From NCBI GenBank assembly GCA_030015575.1, contig JASDDO010000028.1, positions 27,817,154 through 27,881,153 on the forward strand: DNA of 64,000 bases, read 5' to 3'. The notes below the pieces were generated by a model. The model made no database searches and was not told the origin of the DNA. It worked only from the letters and a program-made list of their open reading frames with translations. This DNA is from Agapanthus africanus. Its lineage: Eukaryota > Streptophyta > Magnoliopsida > Asparagales > Amaryllidaceae. This document shows, in pieces, positions 1 to 13,690 of the stretch (its first letter is position 1; every line of letters starts with the position of its first letter). The position numbers and the translations under genes were made by a program.

Positions 1-2205
1 TGGTCTACCTGCTTTGTTCTGATTTCATTGTATTCCTCCGTATTCAGCATTGGCCGATAAAAAAAAAAGGGTTTGCGTATGGGAGCAAGAGAGGATGAAG
101 GGCACGGCAAGTCCATATCCTAAGCTTTCCACTTCCATGAATGTGACTCACCACACTCTCACTTTCCGAAAATAAGTGGTATCCATTTTGGATTTCTATT
201 TCTGTTTCGCCCTACATCTGGCTTGCAGGCCTTTCGCTGGGGCCCACCAATGATAAGTGCACCTAATAACCTATAACCCCGCTCATAAATCAAAATCTTA
301 CTAGAAAATCAAATAAATTATGATTGACAAAATCTTATAAATCAAAATCTTACCAGAAAATCAAATAAATTATGACCAGACTGGTATTATTTTTTAAATA
401 ATATATTATTTGCCAATTTATTACTACATCTGATTAGCATGCATGGAAAGCTCCCGAATTTCAAAATTTCATAAAGTGGGAGAAAATCAGAAAATCGAGC
501 AATTTTTATAGCAAGACAAATTTCCCCAAACCCCAAAGTCCAAAGCCGAAGAGAGTGTTTAGAATATTCTCGTCTTTAACATCTTCAAAGCATCGTCCTA
601 CATGACATGGTATAGTGCTCTCAAAATGCATCGAGCGAAACCGCTCAACCTGTTTACCTTCAAAATCGAATCAGATATGAAACAAAACCTAAAGAAAGAA
701 ATTTACATCGTTTATGACTCTATTTTCTCTAATCATAGAACTGAGTTGGCATCCTTTGTATTCTTAGAGAAGAAGGCCGTCTCGAAATTGAGGAAGCAAT
801 ACATTTACTCAAATTGCATTCAACTCCAATGCATCGAAACATTTGAAAGAAACTTAGCAAAAAAGTTATAAGCAACAAAGTGTCCTTTATTTACAGGTGA
901 TATTAACTTAAAGATTAGAGGTGCTAGAGATTGATATATATCAGTTTAAGAGCAAAAAGTATATAAGGGAACAGGAGAGATGGGAGAGCACGACAAGTCG
1001 CTATATAATATACATGCATACATATCAATCACTCTCCAAAAAATAAGTTGCAAATTTTGAGGTTATCAAGTTGATGAGCTTGAAATCCTACGTGTCTATC
1101 GTTCACGTTCCTTATCACTTCCCTCCAAGATAGGTTCACCTAATTATAGTAATATATGAACGTGACTCACGTGGCTGGTCTTCATGGTTAGTCTGAGGTA
1201 TAAGAGCATATATATGGGAGTGAACATATCATAGTTATACATACTCCCCCTCCATGCTCTCTATCATGCCTTTCTAGGTTTCACATAGGCTACCGTGCTA
1301 GGATTTTACTTTAGATGATGAGAGAAGAGACAAGACGCGACACCTTAAAGAATTGCATTCCTACCACTAATGACAAAGCTGATAGATATTGAGGACATAA
1401 TCAAGTATGAAAATTCTTACAATGTCTAAATACAAATGAGAAGCAAGCAAATGGTTATAAATAATCTTGATATTTATGTTACTCTCTTATATTGCTCGAA
1501 TGGAGATGATAAATACTTAAATACACATCGAAATTGCTTGACTTTCACCAATAAAATCCATGGAACTGCAGAAAGTCTAGAGTTCAAATTTTACTGAAGC
1601 AAAGTTTCTCCACCAAAGGTTTTGAAATTTGTATGCCCCTGTTTTTATTTATATGAAAATTGTTAAAATGAGGGATTTCAGGCACCATCAAATCTTATCA
1701 GAACAGAAGAATGTAATAGAAATGCAGATAAGATAAATCTCATATCCAAGTTTTAAGGCGAAACGCTCATCGACATACCGGGCTCTTTGAGAAAATTAAA
1801 ATTTAATGCATTCAAAATTTATCCGCTTCTTCTTAATTTCAGGGCCCGTGAACCATCCACATTTATCAATTGAATCAAAACGCAGAAATCAGACCAATAA
1901 GGCCGAAAGCTAACCAAATTCCCCAAAACCAAAAACAGAAAATAAAATATAACCTCCAAATAAGATCAAGCAAGCAATAAGTTATAGGCCCCTCTACGTC
2001 TGCAACATACTTAGAATAATATAACCTTTTCAATTGACAATCCATCCAGCAATTCGGATTTAACCCAAATTCCAATACCAACACAATGTCTTGAACCTAG
2101 CAGCCAATGTCAATGAAAACTCCAATTCAAACACCTATACAAAATTCTCTAGACTCAAATTCAAGCATCTTCAACATAACAATTGTAGCATTTACTATGA
2201 TGGTG
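1..2205. other. Gene-poor flank, 3' side of the E2 gene
   Basis: AT-rich sequence with no coding region I can support. It contains a 52-bp-period direct duplication at about 285-374 (the phrase ATAAATCAAAATCTTAC recurs). The 3' UTR and poly(A) site of the minus-strand E2 gene must lie in the right part, but I could not place the cleavage site. The open frame near 602-871 has no recognisable domain and is not called. Confidence 0.5.
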
Positions 2206-5200
2206 TCAAAGTTGAAGCAACGGCAAAGCCATGACGACCCCAAAGACCGATACCAACAACATTAGCAGCCAGAAAGGAACTTTCTTTCTTTGCATTCTAT
2301 TGTTCTCAGCATTGTTTTCAATAACAACGTTGTTAACTTGAGGGGCCGGAGCTTGCTCGATAGTGGGGCCTGCAGGACTTGATTGCGCCCTGTTTGTTGT
2401 TGCTTGCTCGGAGATCGACTGCTCAGGGGCCTGCAGTTGATTGTACTTCTCTACGTATTCCGGGAATAGCTTTTTGAAGTTGGGGCAGTTCTTGCTGTTG
2501 ATAAATTGAGATAGGTAACTAGTTAGGATTTGTAACAAATGGGATGAAGCGCAAAATAGAATGCAAGCATACATAAAAGTTATATTAAATAAAGGATAAA
2601 TTATTCTAAAATATCCTTTAGGTATCGGTGTATTTTTTATTACCTAGCTTAAAAGCCCTTAATTATAGCAAACTTCCTTAAACTTGTGTTTTAAAGATGT
2701 TCATTCCACTAAAATACTATTAAATGTAGAACTTTAAGGGATCTCAATGTAATTTAAGAAGACTTAAAGGCAAGTGAATTGTGAAATTGGTTAATATTTC
2801 AGAGCACATTAGTCCAGTTTAGCCTTTAATAAATGGCTAATATTGCAGAAAATATCCCTCACTTTTACCCACATGATACATTTTGTTACCACCCTCTTCT
2901 TTCACAAACTGCATTTTGACTATCAATTTCAGTCTTAATTAGTTTCGTCTCTACAACTTTCTGCTTCTAAAATTCATTTAAATAACAGTATCAATTATGT
3001 ATGCATATTCAATGAAGTGAAGCAGATATGGTATTTTGTGAATAGAAAAGGGAAAAGGAATTTTTTCATCTGTTAAAGCAGGGATCGAAGTAACTTCTGA
3101 AAAGGACAAAGGTTTTCGCCAAGGAAGAGTTCAGTTAATGAAACAAGTTTATTTCACTGATGATAATCAACTAAATATGTCCAGGCATTGTGAGGTAGTG
3201 AAATATTAACAAAAAGTCTTCTTCCTTGTCTCCACAGCTCAAGGTAAAAGGCTTCACATTTTAATCAAGTACACCAACCGTTGCTCAACTAGCTAATGCG
3301 TAAAGAAGTTCTCTATATATGAATTTCACTAAATAGTATAGCATATAGATGACAAATATTTATAGCTAACAGCGGCAATTTAGAACTATCAAATTCAAAG
3401 GTATGCAGCAACCATATAATAGATGGGTTATATGGGGGCTACGGTTGCCTGAAGCCCCAAAGCTACAGCCAATAGTGTATAGAGAGGAGGAGGGAGGGAG
3501 GGGAGGATTGTTTTAAGTTGGGGCTGGGTCACACGACCGCAGCCATGGGGCAGCGGTCGACCCCAGCCCCATTTTTCTCATAACAGATAAGATTGTCAAA
3601 ATCTTCTAAATATTTCATGAAGTTACTTGTCTAATGTAACATAGAAATTCTGAAATTAATATACAATCTGTGCTTGTTGTTTAAACTTTAAAGCATCACT
3701 AACAAGTAACAAAGTCCTAATCATTTAACAAATAATTATACTGAACTTTTGCATCTGGGATTAAATACTTCACCTCTCACAATTATATGCAAGTGACAGC
3801 TTTGCAAGTCGTCGCTTCTCCTCATCTGTAGTCCTGATGCTGCCTGTGGTCTGCCCATCATCCATCTGCATAACCAGAAAATGAAATAACACTGGTTATT
3901 AATACAACTTTCACTTATGTAGAAATCAGTCACAGTATTGAAATTTCTCAGACAGTGTAAGGGTCAATTCTCTCACTTCTACTTATACTCTGTATTCACA
4001 CAGCAATATTTCCTGAATATTTCGATCAAGGGCAGATATAAATTTTGGACCTAATTCGGTCTAGAGAAGATTATAGGATTGCATACTTCGAAAACGAGGT
4101 TATCAAACCCAGAAAACCTGGCATGAGCTAGTTTTAAATACCAATATGGCAAAATATCAAAATATCATGCATGCATAACTTTTGAAATAAAAAGGATCAT
4201 GCGAAAGACTGACATACAAATATACAATTAAGTTTGGGAATCACTGGAGTTCTAGGTTTATTACCAGATTATCACCAAAGTAACTTCTTTTTAACATAAA
4301 AGAAAGCTGAACAGTCACAGATGATCAGACAATCATCCCTCCACTACACCGAGTTACTTTAATTACTTGTCTCTAATATAAAAATAATGCAACTGATCGA
4401 CATTGGAGTCATATATGAGGAAATAACCTACATGACACAAAACAAAAGGTCATGTCCTGGCAATCAAATGATTTTGAAACCAAAATCACTCCTCAGAATT
4501 TGTGTGATCGGTCGCATCAAAAAGCCCATAAACAGGGTGAAGGCTCAACCTATCGGTTGGTAGACCTAATCCTGTAACCCAGACCGTTGAATTAATACTT
4601 ATGGCCGCATCAAAAAAATTCCATAAGGTTTAAATACATGTCGTGAGAAAGAGCACAGGATTGGCTGAAGACTTGATCGCCATGAATATAAAGCCAAAAT
4701 CCTCTAGACCACAATAGCGCATCCGCAAATAAAATCAAATTTCAGATAGATTTACGAATTTTCACCCCATTTAAAATCAAAATTCAGATAGGCGTACACA
4801 TTAACTATAAAATGCTGACATAGGAAGAAAGTAAACAGCAAAAGCAGAGTCATGATTGACTCACCATAAACGATAAAAGGCCTGTAAGAATGCTGCATCC
4901 AACATTTAATTAGTCAGTGACGGAGAGCAAAGTAATCTCTATTCAATAAAGACGGTAAATAACTCTGAATTACTTTTAGAAGAAATTTTTAATATGCGGC
5001 TAATGTTAGAGAAAACACTTATGTGCCTTAATTCCAATAATAATTTACTTAACGTAAAACCTACACACACGCGCGCGCGCGAAATTGTGTTTGGCGCCTG
5101 TCAACTACAGCCATGCTTAAATAGTTTTCCCTATGTTTATTTATTATCTTATATATTTAAAGAAGTACATACTGGATGAAGTCAAGTTCAATAAATATGC

Positions 5201-8083
5201 ATTGAGAAGTATTGACTTATCATCAAATACTTCTGACTATTGTGCTTACCTTGAAACAGACCAAATTGGATTCCAGGACTCTGGATGAACTGACAGAAGA
5301 ATATCGTTAAAGTTACATATTCGCATAAGTACAATATCGAATATAATGATAATAGGGGGCAAACATGGAAACTTACAGTCACTCATAGATAAGCAGATCT
5401 TCTTATGAGGTGCAAATCTTCCATTTGGAGTAGTCATGCTTAACCCAAAGAACCAAGAATTGAAAAAAAGATCCATAGTTATTTTTTTTAAATTGGTATG
5501 AAATTATATATAGCTATTAGCCTGAATCTATAAGCAGACAACTCTAAGCTTTAATAGGATATACATACAAGAGTCGAGTTAGTACCTGATACTTGGAGGC
5601 TTGTATGGATATTCGGGAGGAAATTTGATCTTTCCATAATAATACCCACCTTCATATTGACAAGGATAAGAAAAGAAACATAATAATAAAAAAAATAGCA
5701 CAATATAAGAATAAAAAAAATAGCCAAGACAATAAAATGGCTTAAGACTAGATCAAGCGAATAAGAGGAAGAGGGCAAATGATGGATGTGTGTACCTGCA
5801 AAGGGAGTTCCTTCGCTTCCTTCAAGTACATAATCTGAAAGGATACAGCATCAATAAGCTAAGCAATGCAATAGCACAATATTATAGCATTATAAAATCA
5901 ATAAAACCACACGCTAAGATCAACTGAATCCTGGCAGGCGTTCATAATCGACTTTAAATGACATTCTTTAAATATTATGCGCATGAACCTGCATGTGCAT
6001 CTAAGAGACAAACTCATACAGCCAAGTTGATAATCAATAACATTCTACTCTTCATGTCCGGTCCCATGTGAAAACATCATGTAGCATGCAAATACTGCCT
6101 TCCATATCAAATAGCGCCATACAAAAAATGACATTTAAAGTTGACAACTATAAAATATAATTTCAGAACCAACCCAATATTGGAAACAGTTTCATATAAA
6201 GATCAGACGAAAACCAAAATTAAATCAGACATTTAAGGAACTACATAGATTCAATTCCCCAGCGTGAGAGGCTACAGTTGGCATATTATTTCATCAGGTT
6301 CCAGCGAAATTGTTTGATAGTTCTACGATCAAACTATAGCGAAGTGTTGTAGGACATTCCACGTGGCAGAAATATTCTTAAAAAATTCAGAGTGATAATG
6401 TGGATGAGAAATAAGAAGATAGCTAACAGTGATATAAGCTAAAAGTCCGAGGAGCTTTTTGGTCCTTTGGATATCTACAATGTATGTGTGGGTTTCAGAA
6501 AAGAAATATATTAGATGGTAAATAGCTAGCTGTCTTAAAATCAAAGAGTTGAAAGAGCTTCCTTTGTTCTTTGGCTGTCTATGCTTGTGCTATAGTTGAC
6601 TTTTGAAGCATACCCTAATCTATGGAAAAAATAAGTCGAAACCAGCAAGGGTTGTAGACAGGGATTTGGAGGGGTCAAATAAAGTAACTGAATTCTATTA
6701 TTCAACGATAACAATATAGTCATCAAGACAAATAGTTAAGTAAGCCAAGAACTTAAGGTATATGAACATCAGTATGTTACATGTAAAGCAGCAGTAAAAT
6801 GGGTGTGAACAAGCACCAGTGTTCATCTTTGATAACCAGAAAAGAAAAAATTTACATCAGCTCTTCATACCATTTAATACTCATGATCCCATACTTCAGG
6901 CCTCATCAAATAATTTGATATCACAAATGTGCCTTTTTAGTTACCTCCCTCCAGTACAATTACAGTTAATATACCTCTAAAGGACTTGACCTTTCATTGC
7001 TATGACAAATAATACCAAACAAGCAGAGGATATCACAAGTCAATGACGCACATGAGATAATGCAACTTTAATGATCATAAAATGTAAAACAAAGCACAAG
7101 TATCCACTCACGCCATTCGAGGATATCACTAGGCGAAGGACGAGCCACAACCTGAGGTGCAGGTTCCTGCAAATTCATAAAAATTATGAAAGTTCTAGAG
7201 AGATAAAATTAACCATATCCTTAATAGAAACTAGAAGGAATGAGCTGGAATGTAAATATGTAGTAAGTTAATAACTTATAAATCTTACAGGAACTAAAAA
7301 AGAACATGCTACGCGCCACAACATGAAATATAAACGTAAAGGACGTGTTCATTTTTTTCCATCAGCAACAACAATGTGACTTCATCAGCATTCACAACAG
7401 TGAAATAAGAAATACATGACTTGATATATTTGGCACTTGTCAAAAATCTTAACAACAAACATGATCGGACAGCTTTTCATAGTATATATATTTTCTTAAT
7501 ACAATGGCCAATCAAATACTTTTGATACATCAACCATTGGAAGATGAGTTTCATTATGCTATATTTGTCATAGACATGAACACATGATTACTAAGGAACT
7601 TTCTAAGGAGTTGACATCTTCAGACATATAACTGTATAATCCTTGGCTTCTGTGAATCCATGACACATGACAAGAAGGAATACACACAAACTAACACCCT
7701 GATTTTTTAACAAAAAGAAAGAGTTTCTTTAAAGATAGTTTAAACTTTTCAGACAGAAAATTCATTCAGCTGACATAAAACAAAGTACATTTTGTATATT
7801 GGAGAATATTTTCACTTTAAGAATTATGAAATTGACCCTTAAGCGCTAATATTTCCAACTGACTCCATATATCATCTGAAGAGCATGGCTGTCGCCTACC
7901 TTCTGTTCCACTGACAAGCAGCACATTTTTCAATTCTCTACTAAAATTAATGCACTAATAGAAACTGTTATTGCCAATTCAATATTCAGTTCATATGCGA
8001 GCAGAATCCTGAATGCAATAGCACACCTTGCAAAGTGCATGATATTCCTTTTGAAGGCGTTTAACGCAAGCTCTCTCTGCCAT
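2206..8083 (-). CDS. UBC34: Tail-anchored ubiquitin-conjugating enzyme E2, UBC33/UBC34-like (UBE2J family)
   Basis: Nine coding exons, read high to low: 8083-8027, 7166-7112, 5834-5796, 5649-5586, 5438-5377, 5289-5250, 4892-4865, 3865-3774, 2494-2206. Every junction is GT-AG and the phases join to 726 nt, a 241-residue protein, close to Arabidopsis UBC33/34 as I recall them. It starts [14 protein letters not shown]. The UBC fold contains the family block TTPNGRF in place of HPN, then KKICLSMSD with the predicted catalytic cysteine at residue 87, then [21 protein letters not shown] low-complexity linker leads to a C-terminal hydrophobic anchor (about residues 217-239) ending [10 protein letters not shown]. 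By family knowledge this is an ER-membrane E2 that passes ubiquitin to ERAD ligases, like yeast Ubc6. The reading frame is intact. UBC33 versus UBC34 cannot be resolved, so the symbol is the family name. Confidence is high for family and exon edges. Confidence 0.93.
3520..3570. repeat. GC-rich inverted repeat in the last intron of the E2 gene
   Basis: Two arms, GGGGCTGGGTC plus GACCGC and GCGGTC plus GACCCCAGCCCC, surround a short loop in intron 8 (2495-3773). It stands out from AT-rich surroundings. No function is evident. Confidence 0.45.
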
Positions 8084-8172
8084 CAGCAATAGACTGTTTC
8101 TGGTAGAATGGTCCAAACAATCTGTTCCTCCTCTGTAGCTGCAGTTTTCTTAGGATGCCTCAATTACAGCTT
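8084..8172 (-). other. 5' UTR part of the first coding exon of the E2 gene
   Basis: Reading the minus strand, the sequence TTTTTAATAAAAAAATTCTGCAG ends in a good 3' splice site just above 8172. It is followed by 89 nt of leader and then the start ATG at 8083. This implies a spliced 5' UTR with the first non-coding exon further upstream. The call is inferred from the acceptor and has no transcript support. Confidence 0.6.
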
Positions 8173-8568
8173 CTGCAGAATTTTTTTATTAAAAAAATCA
8201 GACCTAGAACGAGCGCAAATAAATTGTTGAAAGACGCAAAGATTCGGAACCCTTTTCTACAGACTCAAGCCAGCATAATGACTAGAAGCATAAGCACGGC
8301 ACAGAAAGTTACCATGCTGTAACACAAGCTAACTGACTGAAGAATATTTGATGTCATGTCTAATATAATTCAATATTCTTGACATCTGTCCTAGAAGGAT
8401 AACATGCAGACTCAAAAAAATGGCAGATTAGGAATCTGATTTACTACAGCACTCAAACCGATGACGATTTATTGATATATAAATGGGTAGAGGTGACAAG
8501 AAACAAAATAAGGAAAAAGAAGACAAGAAAGAGGACGTTCACAGAAGAACACATTGATCATGCTAATT

Positions 8569-9020
8569 AAGGTTTGAAATCTCAGCCGATTCCGATCCCA
8601 AAAATGACCGTCCGAGTTCTGATGCCAAGATTGATATCAAAATTTTAAACCTTGGTATTGGGTTCACCAATTGGGTTTTAGTGTTACATTAACAAATGGG
8701 TTAGTGAGTTCATTAATGGGTTATTGGTTTATTTGACATCCTGAATTACTAATAAAATGTAAAAATGTTTACGGTTATCATTACGCATGTCTAAAAACTA
8801 TTATAGACATTATTAATTACTAAGAAATTTGTCAAATTTTTTTCATTTTTCTACAAATTATTCAATAATTTTACTAATTTCTTTTTTTTAAATTCGTCTA
8901 ATCAAATAATAAGAAGCATATGATATTTCCAATCCGAGAAGGCCGCTATTGCCAAGATGGCCGGTTTCGATCACAAAAAAATTGCCCAATATCCATACCA
9001 CTACTAAGATTTTAAACCTT
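8569..9020. mobile_element. Non-autonomous TIR element (MITE-like)
   Basis: The ends form imperfect terminal inverted repeats: AAGGTTTGAAATCTCAG on the left and, as reverse complement, AAGGTTTAAAATCTTAG on the right. The 7-mer TGCTAAT lies just outside both ends (8561-8567 and 9023-9029), which suggests a target duplication offset by one or two bases. No coding capacity. The superfamily is undetermined. Confidence 0.5.
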
Positions 9021-10702
9021 GTTGCTAATACACAACCCACCAAGCAACACTAAAAAAATACTTTTGAAGATACAAGTTAAAAAGTATTTAGTAAATGGTG
9101 CCAAAAATAGAAACAAAAATAAAGAATATAATTGGGTTACTCCAAATTATCAACAAAATTAGCTAGGAAGATTTCATGCCTTGCATTTTCCTTGAAGTAC
9201 ACGACAAGAGGATGAAAAGAATTCTTTTTTTTAAAATACTATTAATGGACCAGTCCATATCGCTCTCGAATATCCCATAAATAAATAAAGGATCTCCTAG
9301 TGATCGGCATGTAACCAAATAAAGATGTATTGCTGAAAAACAAATATTTTTTGACAGATATATAAGAATAAAGATCTCATAGCGATGATCGCCGCAAAAG
9401 TAGCAACAAGCTCTACCAAATAACAAAGAGTATTGTGTGTGGTAGTTATAGCTAGTGCGTACTCTGTACTATTTTTTTATGGAATAATAATTATGACTGG
9501 TGCTATTCTAAGCTTTTCTTTTCTTGGAGTTGTTTTCTCCGCCTCTTTTTTCCTTCAAATTTCTACTTTTAAAAAAAATAAACCAGTACATAACATATGC
9601 ACCTACCATTTCCATAGCAAACATGTATTTATATCAGCTCTTCTTTTACTCTATTTTATTATTGTCAAGGTTATCTAGGTCTCTAAAAGCCTTGATCGAT
9701 TTTAGGCACATGATATTCTACAATATGCATATTTTGTATCCAAACATATGCTTTTGAGGTTTTATCGAGGATAAATTCCATTGGGATGCCTCCTGCCACC
9801 TTGTCACTTAAGTTACATGCTTATAACACTACTAGATCTTTGTTACAAGTATACATCCAAATATCAACGTTCTGGACATATGGGGTTATGCTTCAAGTTC
9901 TATCCTCTCAGATAAAAACCCTATATTATCTCTTCCAAGTTCCAACTGGACACACTTATAATTCACACCAATTTTATATTTTTTCCACACCTTCACTTCT
10001 AAGTAAATTATAAAAGCCCAACCTGCAAACAAGAAGATTTTAAAGGAAATCCTAATCTTTTCGTATTCATATATCTAAACATTATCATTTATCTTAATGA
10101 TAGTTTTATAGTCTCTTGAAAAAATTAGTTGTTCTGTAATAATCAATTCCAATTTTTGTGTTTGTGTTAAGAACTCCAATGGTAAAACTATTTAGACTAT
10201 TGAATATTAATACAAAAGATAAAATAAATCCTCTTTTTGTATATTTTCATATTTTTATGTGTAAAAAAAGTTTTTAGCATAAAGATTATACATCGTTTAT
10301 ATTAAATTTAAGATCAAATTTATAAATATTAAAGTGTGTTTTCAATTACCTCTTTGATTTTTTGTCTATTATATTGTTTGCACTACTTAACAATAAAACT
10401 TTGGCTTTTCTTAAGTGTTTTTAATATATTTGGGCACTTAAAAAGAAAATGTATATGAAATTAAAATTATAATGTAAAAGTTTTTTATTTTTTTAAAAAG
10501 TTTAGTTTTAGTTGCAAATAAAGTTCAATTTTTAGAATGCTTAGTTGTTCTACTAAACCTAGCTCTACCACTAAATCTGATAGAGCCAAAGTGTAACTTT
10601 AATTACATATACATTTTCTAAATCAAGCAACTTGCATGTTTTTTTTTAAAAAGTAGTTCCATTAATGTTGGATTGCATATTTTTGTTTTTAAAATTATAG
10701 TA

Positions 10703-10833
10703 TAAGAAAAAATTAACAAGTCGATCGCATTTTTCTATCGGTCAGAAAAACCTATTTTGAAAAAGCTAAACTTTTGGAAAACCTATTTTCTAATCGATAG
10801 AAATATACGATCAACTTGCTAAATTTTTTCTTA
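10703..10833. repeat. Foldback element / long hairpin
   Basis: Arms of about 55 nt begin TAAGAAAAAATT and end AATTTTTTCTTA, sharing internal blocks such as CTATCG and AGAAAA. The arms pair with several mismatches. It resembles a short foldback MITE inside the E2 leader intron. Confidence 0.55.
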
Positions 10834-11790
10834 CATCAATGATTTCAGTAAAATATGTACAATACTTATATATAACTTATAAGTATCCAAACCTAATGTT
10901 TAAGATTTCTCATATTTTAATATTTACATATAAAAGCTTTCTCGTCTTTGAATATGGATTTTGTTCTAACTTCTGGTCGTTCTATCGGTTGATTCCTGGC
11001 TCCATCCTTAAGTATGTTGTAAGAGAAACCTTAAATATTTATTTGCAACTAAGCATTCTAAAAATTTACCTTCATCATCTAATTGCAAATAAACTTATAT
11101 TTCAATTATTATATTCCAAACTAAAATCCACTTGCTAATAATATCTATTACAAAATCAGCATTATAAGACTATAGTATCAACAAATTGATTGCCATTGGA
11201 CAAGCCTATTTACGGTTTGCAGTTGAAAGTTTAAATTCTTAGTTCAAGCAAAACAAAACCTAATTAACCTTTTTGGATAAACCTTATGCGCTTCTTGGCA
11301 TAAATCAAATAACTCAATAACTAAATTATGTCTAAGCAAAAAATGACAAGGAAAATCTGTCTCATTTGTTTACTTTATATAATTAACAAAAGCCTAAACA
11401 AATGTAGATAGTAGCTAGCATCAACTATTGGGTATAACTTTGATAGTGCGTTGCATCAAAAAGTATTTTCTAATATCTATGAACCTTCTAGATGTGTAAA
11501 CTCTCACCTTCTCAAAATTTAAAATTTGATAGATAGGAGTTTGCAGAAAAAAAGTTATGTTCTAAAATCCAAGCATTTAAACTAAGGCAAGCACATGTAG
11601 AGGGAAAGAAAAAGAGGACTTTTCACTACTATAGCTACATATAAGGAAAAAAGAATCTCCTAACATAAATACATAAACAAACAAGATTACTATAGATTGC
11701 TAATAAATTATTAATGAGCAAACTTATAATTGAAGGATTAACCGACACATTAATAATGCAGCTACGCGGTCTGAACAGTTTAACGACAAA

Positions 11791-12182
11791 TGTCACGCCC
11801 CACGCCCCAGTACGGATGGTATTGTCCGCTCTGGCCGAAACCACACAGTTTTGTCCTTTGGAACGAACCGGACTCGAGAAGAGGCCACTTCTCAGGAAGT
11901 CACCCATCCTAGGATTTTCCTAGCCCGAGCACGCTTAACTACGGAGTTCTTCAAACTCCGGAGTACCGGTTCATCCAAAAGGCACCTCCATAATTGAGGG
12001 TGGTATCATTACATTTATAATGCAGTTCGGTCCTCTTTCGGAATGTGCTTCAGAGACCCAATCTCATTGTTCTGAAGCGGCTCCACATGCAGATCAACCA
12101 TGTGTCCGCAACAGATCATACCGAGTGTGAACAGAGCAGATCATCATGATGTCCGAAGACCGTACTGCTCTGGGGTATTACA
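11791..12182 (-). mobile_element. Solo LTR carrying a 5S-rRNA-derived promoter block (Cassandra-like TRIM)
   Basis: 392 bp bounded by TG...CA ends (minus strand TGTAATACCCC ... GGGGCGTGACA) and flanked by a perfect 5-bp duplication ACAAA at 11,786-11,790 and 12,183-12,187. No internal region or second LTR is present, so it is a solo LTR. On the minus strand, 11,950-11,889 matches the internal promoter part of plant 5S rRNA: AGTTAAGCGTGCTCGGGC (A-box region) then GGATGGGTGAC (C-box region). Cassandra elements are known to carry 5S sequence in their LTRs. The exact family is inferred. Confidence 0.75.
11889..11950 (-). promoter_or_regulatory. 5S-rRNA-like internal Pol III promoter inside the solo LTR
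   Basis: Minus-strand blocks AACTCCGTAGTTAAGCG, GTGCTCGGGC and CTAGGATGGGTGAC follow the order and near-normal spacing of the 5S A box, intermediate element and C box. It is not a full 5S gene: flanking 5S sequence is absent or diverged. Activity is unknown. Confidence 0.65.
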
Positions 12183-13630
12183 ACAAAGATCCACCAATAA
12201 ATAATATGTTAATTTGTCAAAAGACTAAAAACCAATCAAAGCTTAATACTCCAGATCACTACAATGAAGGACATCATACCATCATCCTTGACCATAAGCA
12301 AAACTATACTCGGTCTTCTTTTTCGAGAGTTTCCTATGAAGAGCTTCATAAACTATCGCTATGAATAATTTTGAATTCTTATAACTTTCATGTTAGGTTT
12401 GAGTCTTACTTTCCTACAAACTTTCGAGAAAAATCTTTACTCATTACTATCACGATCTCTATGGTTTACATGTACAGGATCGTCATTGTTTTTTCATTAT
12501 CCCGGCTTGATGATATTCTTACACCCTGACCTCCAAAATCACTCTCCTAAGTTGCATATCTTTCCAAAGCAACTTTAAGTTTTCTTAGTCCTTTTAGCCA
12601 TTTAGAATTATGATTATTCATTCATCCTAACATTATCAACTCTAAACTTATTATTTCTGGCTTTACTAATCGTCCATCTAACTTCCTCATTTCTTACTAG
12701 GTAGTATAGACGCTTCTATTTCTTGTCATGGTCATGTCCGAAATATATCGGACACTTAAAACACCCCATCTAACATAGATGGACACGCTTAGACATGTCT
12801 GTCCAAATTAGACACGTCTGACACCTCCTCATAGGGAAGGGACTGAGAAAGAAAAATATGATATATAAGTGTGGACAATTTTGATACCTTCTAACATACA
12901 AAAATATTAAATATTTGATATTTCAAATCCCCCTAACAAGCTAGGGCTTGGAGTAAAGGTCCAAATTGTTATGAATGATGAAGTTTGGTCTATTAAAGTC
13001 GGCTCCAATTAGAAAAAGTTAAACATTTTGTTTGTTTTAGCTCTTATAATTGAAATTCTTGTATCCTTTCTTTTTAGTTTTACATATTAATTTGCTAGTG
13101 CTCAAGAAAGCGTATGGTTACGAATGAAAGTTATAACATTGATTTTGTTTTTATTGTGCTTATAAAATTATATTAAAACATTTTTCTTCTTGCGGTTTAT
13201 TATATTAAAACATTTTTCGTAGTTTATAATATTCCGTTCAATATATATGTTTGATATATAATAAAAAAAAATTAGTCGTGTCCTTATTTTCAAAAAATAG
13301 AGTCATGTCTTATGTATGTGATTGTATTTGTGTCTGTGCTTCATAGTTTTCATTATGATTATTGCTTTAAACCCTCTTAATAAGCATCATGATCTTTTAA
13401 AAGCACACTATATGAATAAGTCTACATATTCCTCCAAACCTTATCATCTTTATAGTTTTGAATTGTTTGCAATATGACAATGAGAGAGAGAGAGAGGGCG
13501 CGGCTTAAAGATGCCCTATACAGTTGACGTTCTAGGATTTTGTATCATTACACCGTTCAATACTACATGTCCACGATCGATCCTAACTACACCCTAAGTA
13601 TCCAAGTTTGAACATAACAAAAGAATGAAT

Positions 13631-13690
13631 TCAGATAGCGTTTAGGATGGCAAGAAATGTTCAGATAGCGTTTAGGATGGCAAGAAATGT
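13631..13690. repeat. 30-bp tandem duplication
   Basis: Two identical adjacent copies of a 30-mer beginning TCAGATAGCGTTTAGGATGG. The perfect identity implies a recent slippage or break-repair event. Confidence 0.85.

Noticed and set aside
602-871. 89-codon plus-strand frame
   Set aside because: No domain, Lys/Ile-rich as expected from AT-rich DNA, no splice or neighbour support.
5040-5090. CA/CG dinucleotide run (ACACACACGCGCGCG) as a regulatory Z-DNA site
   Set aside because: Too short and in an intron; a simple repeat is the plainer reading.
11889-11950. A genuine 5S rRNA gene
   Set aside because: Only the internal promoter half matches; both ends of 5S are missing and the block lies inside an LTR with target duplications.
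12720-13345. Element suggested by repeated GACACGTGTC-like and GTGTCC words
   Set aside because: No consistent inverted ends or target duplication could be placed.
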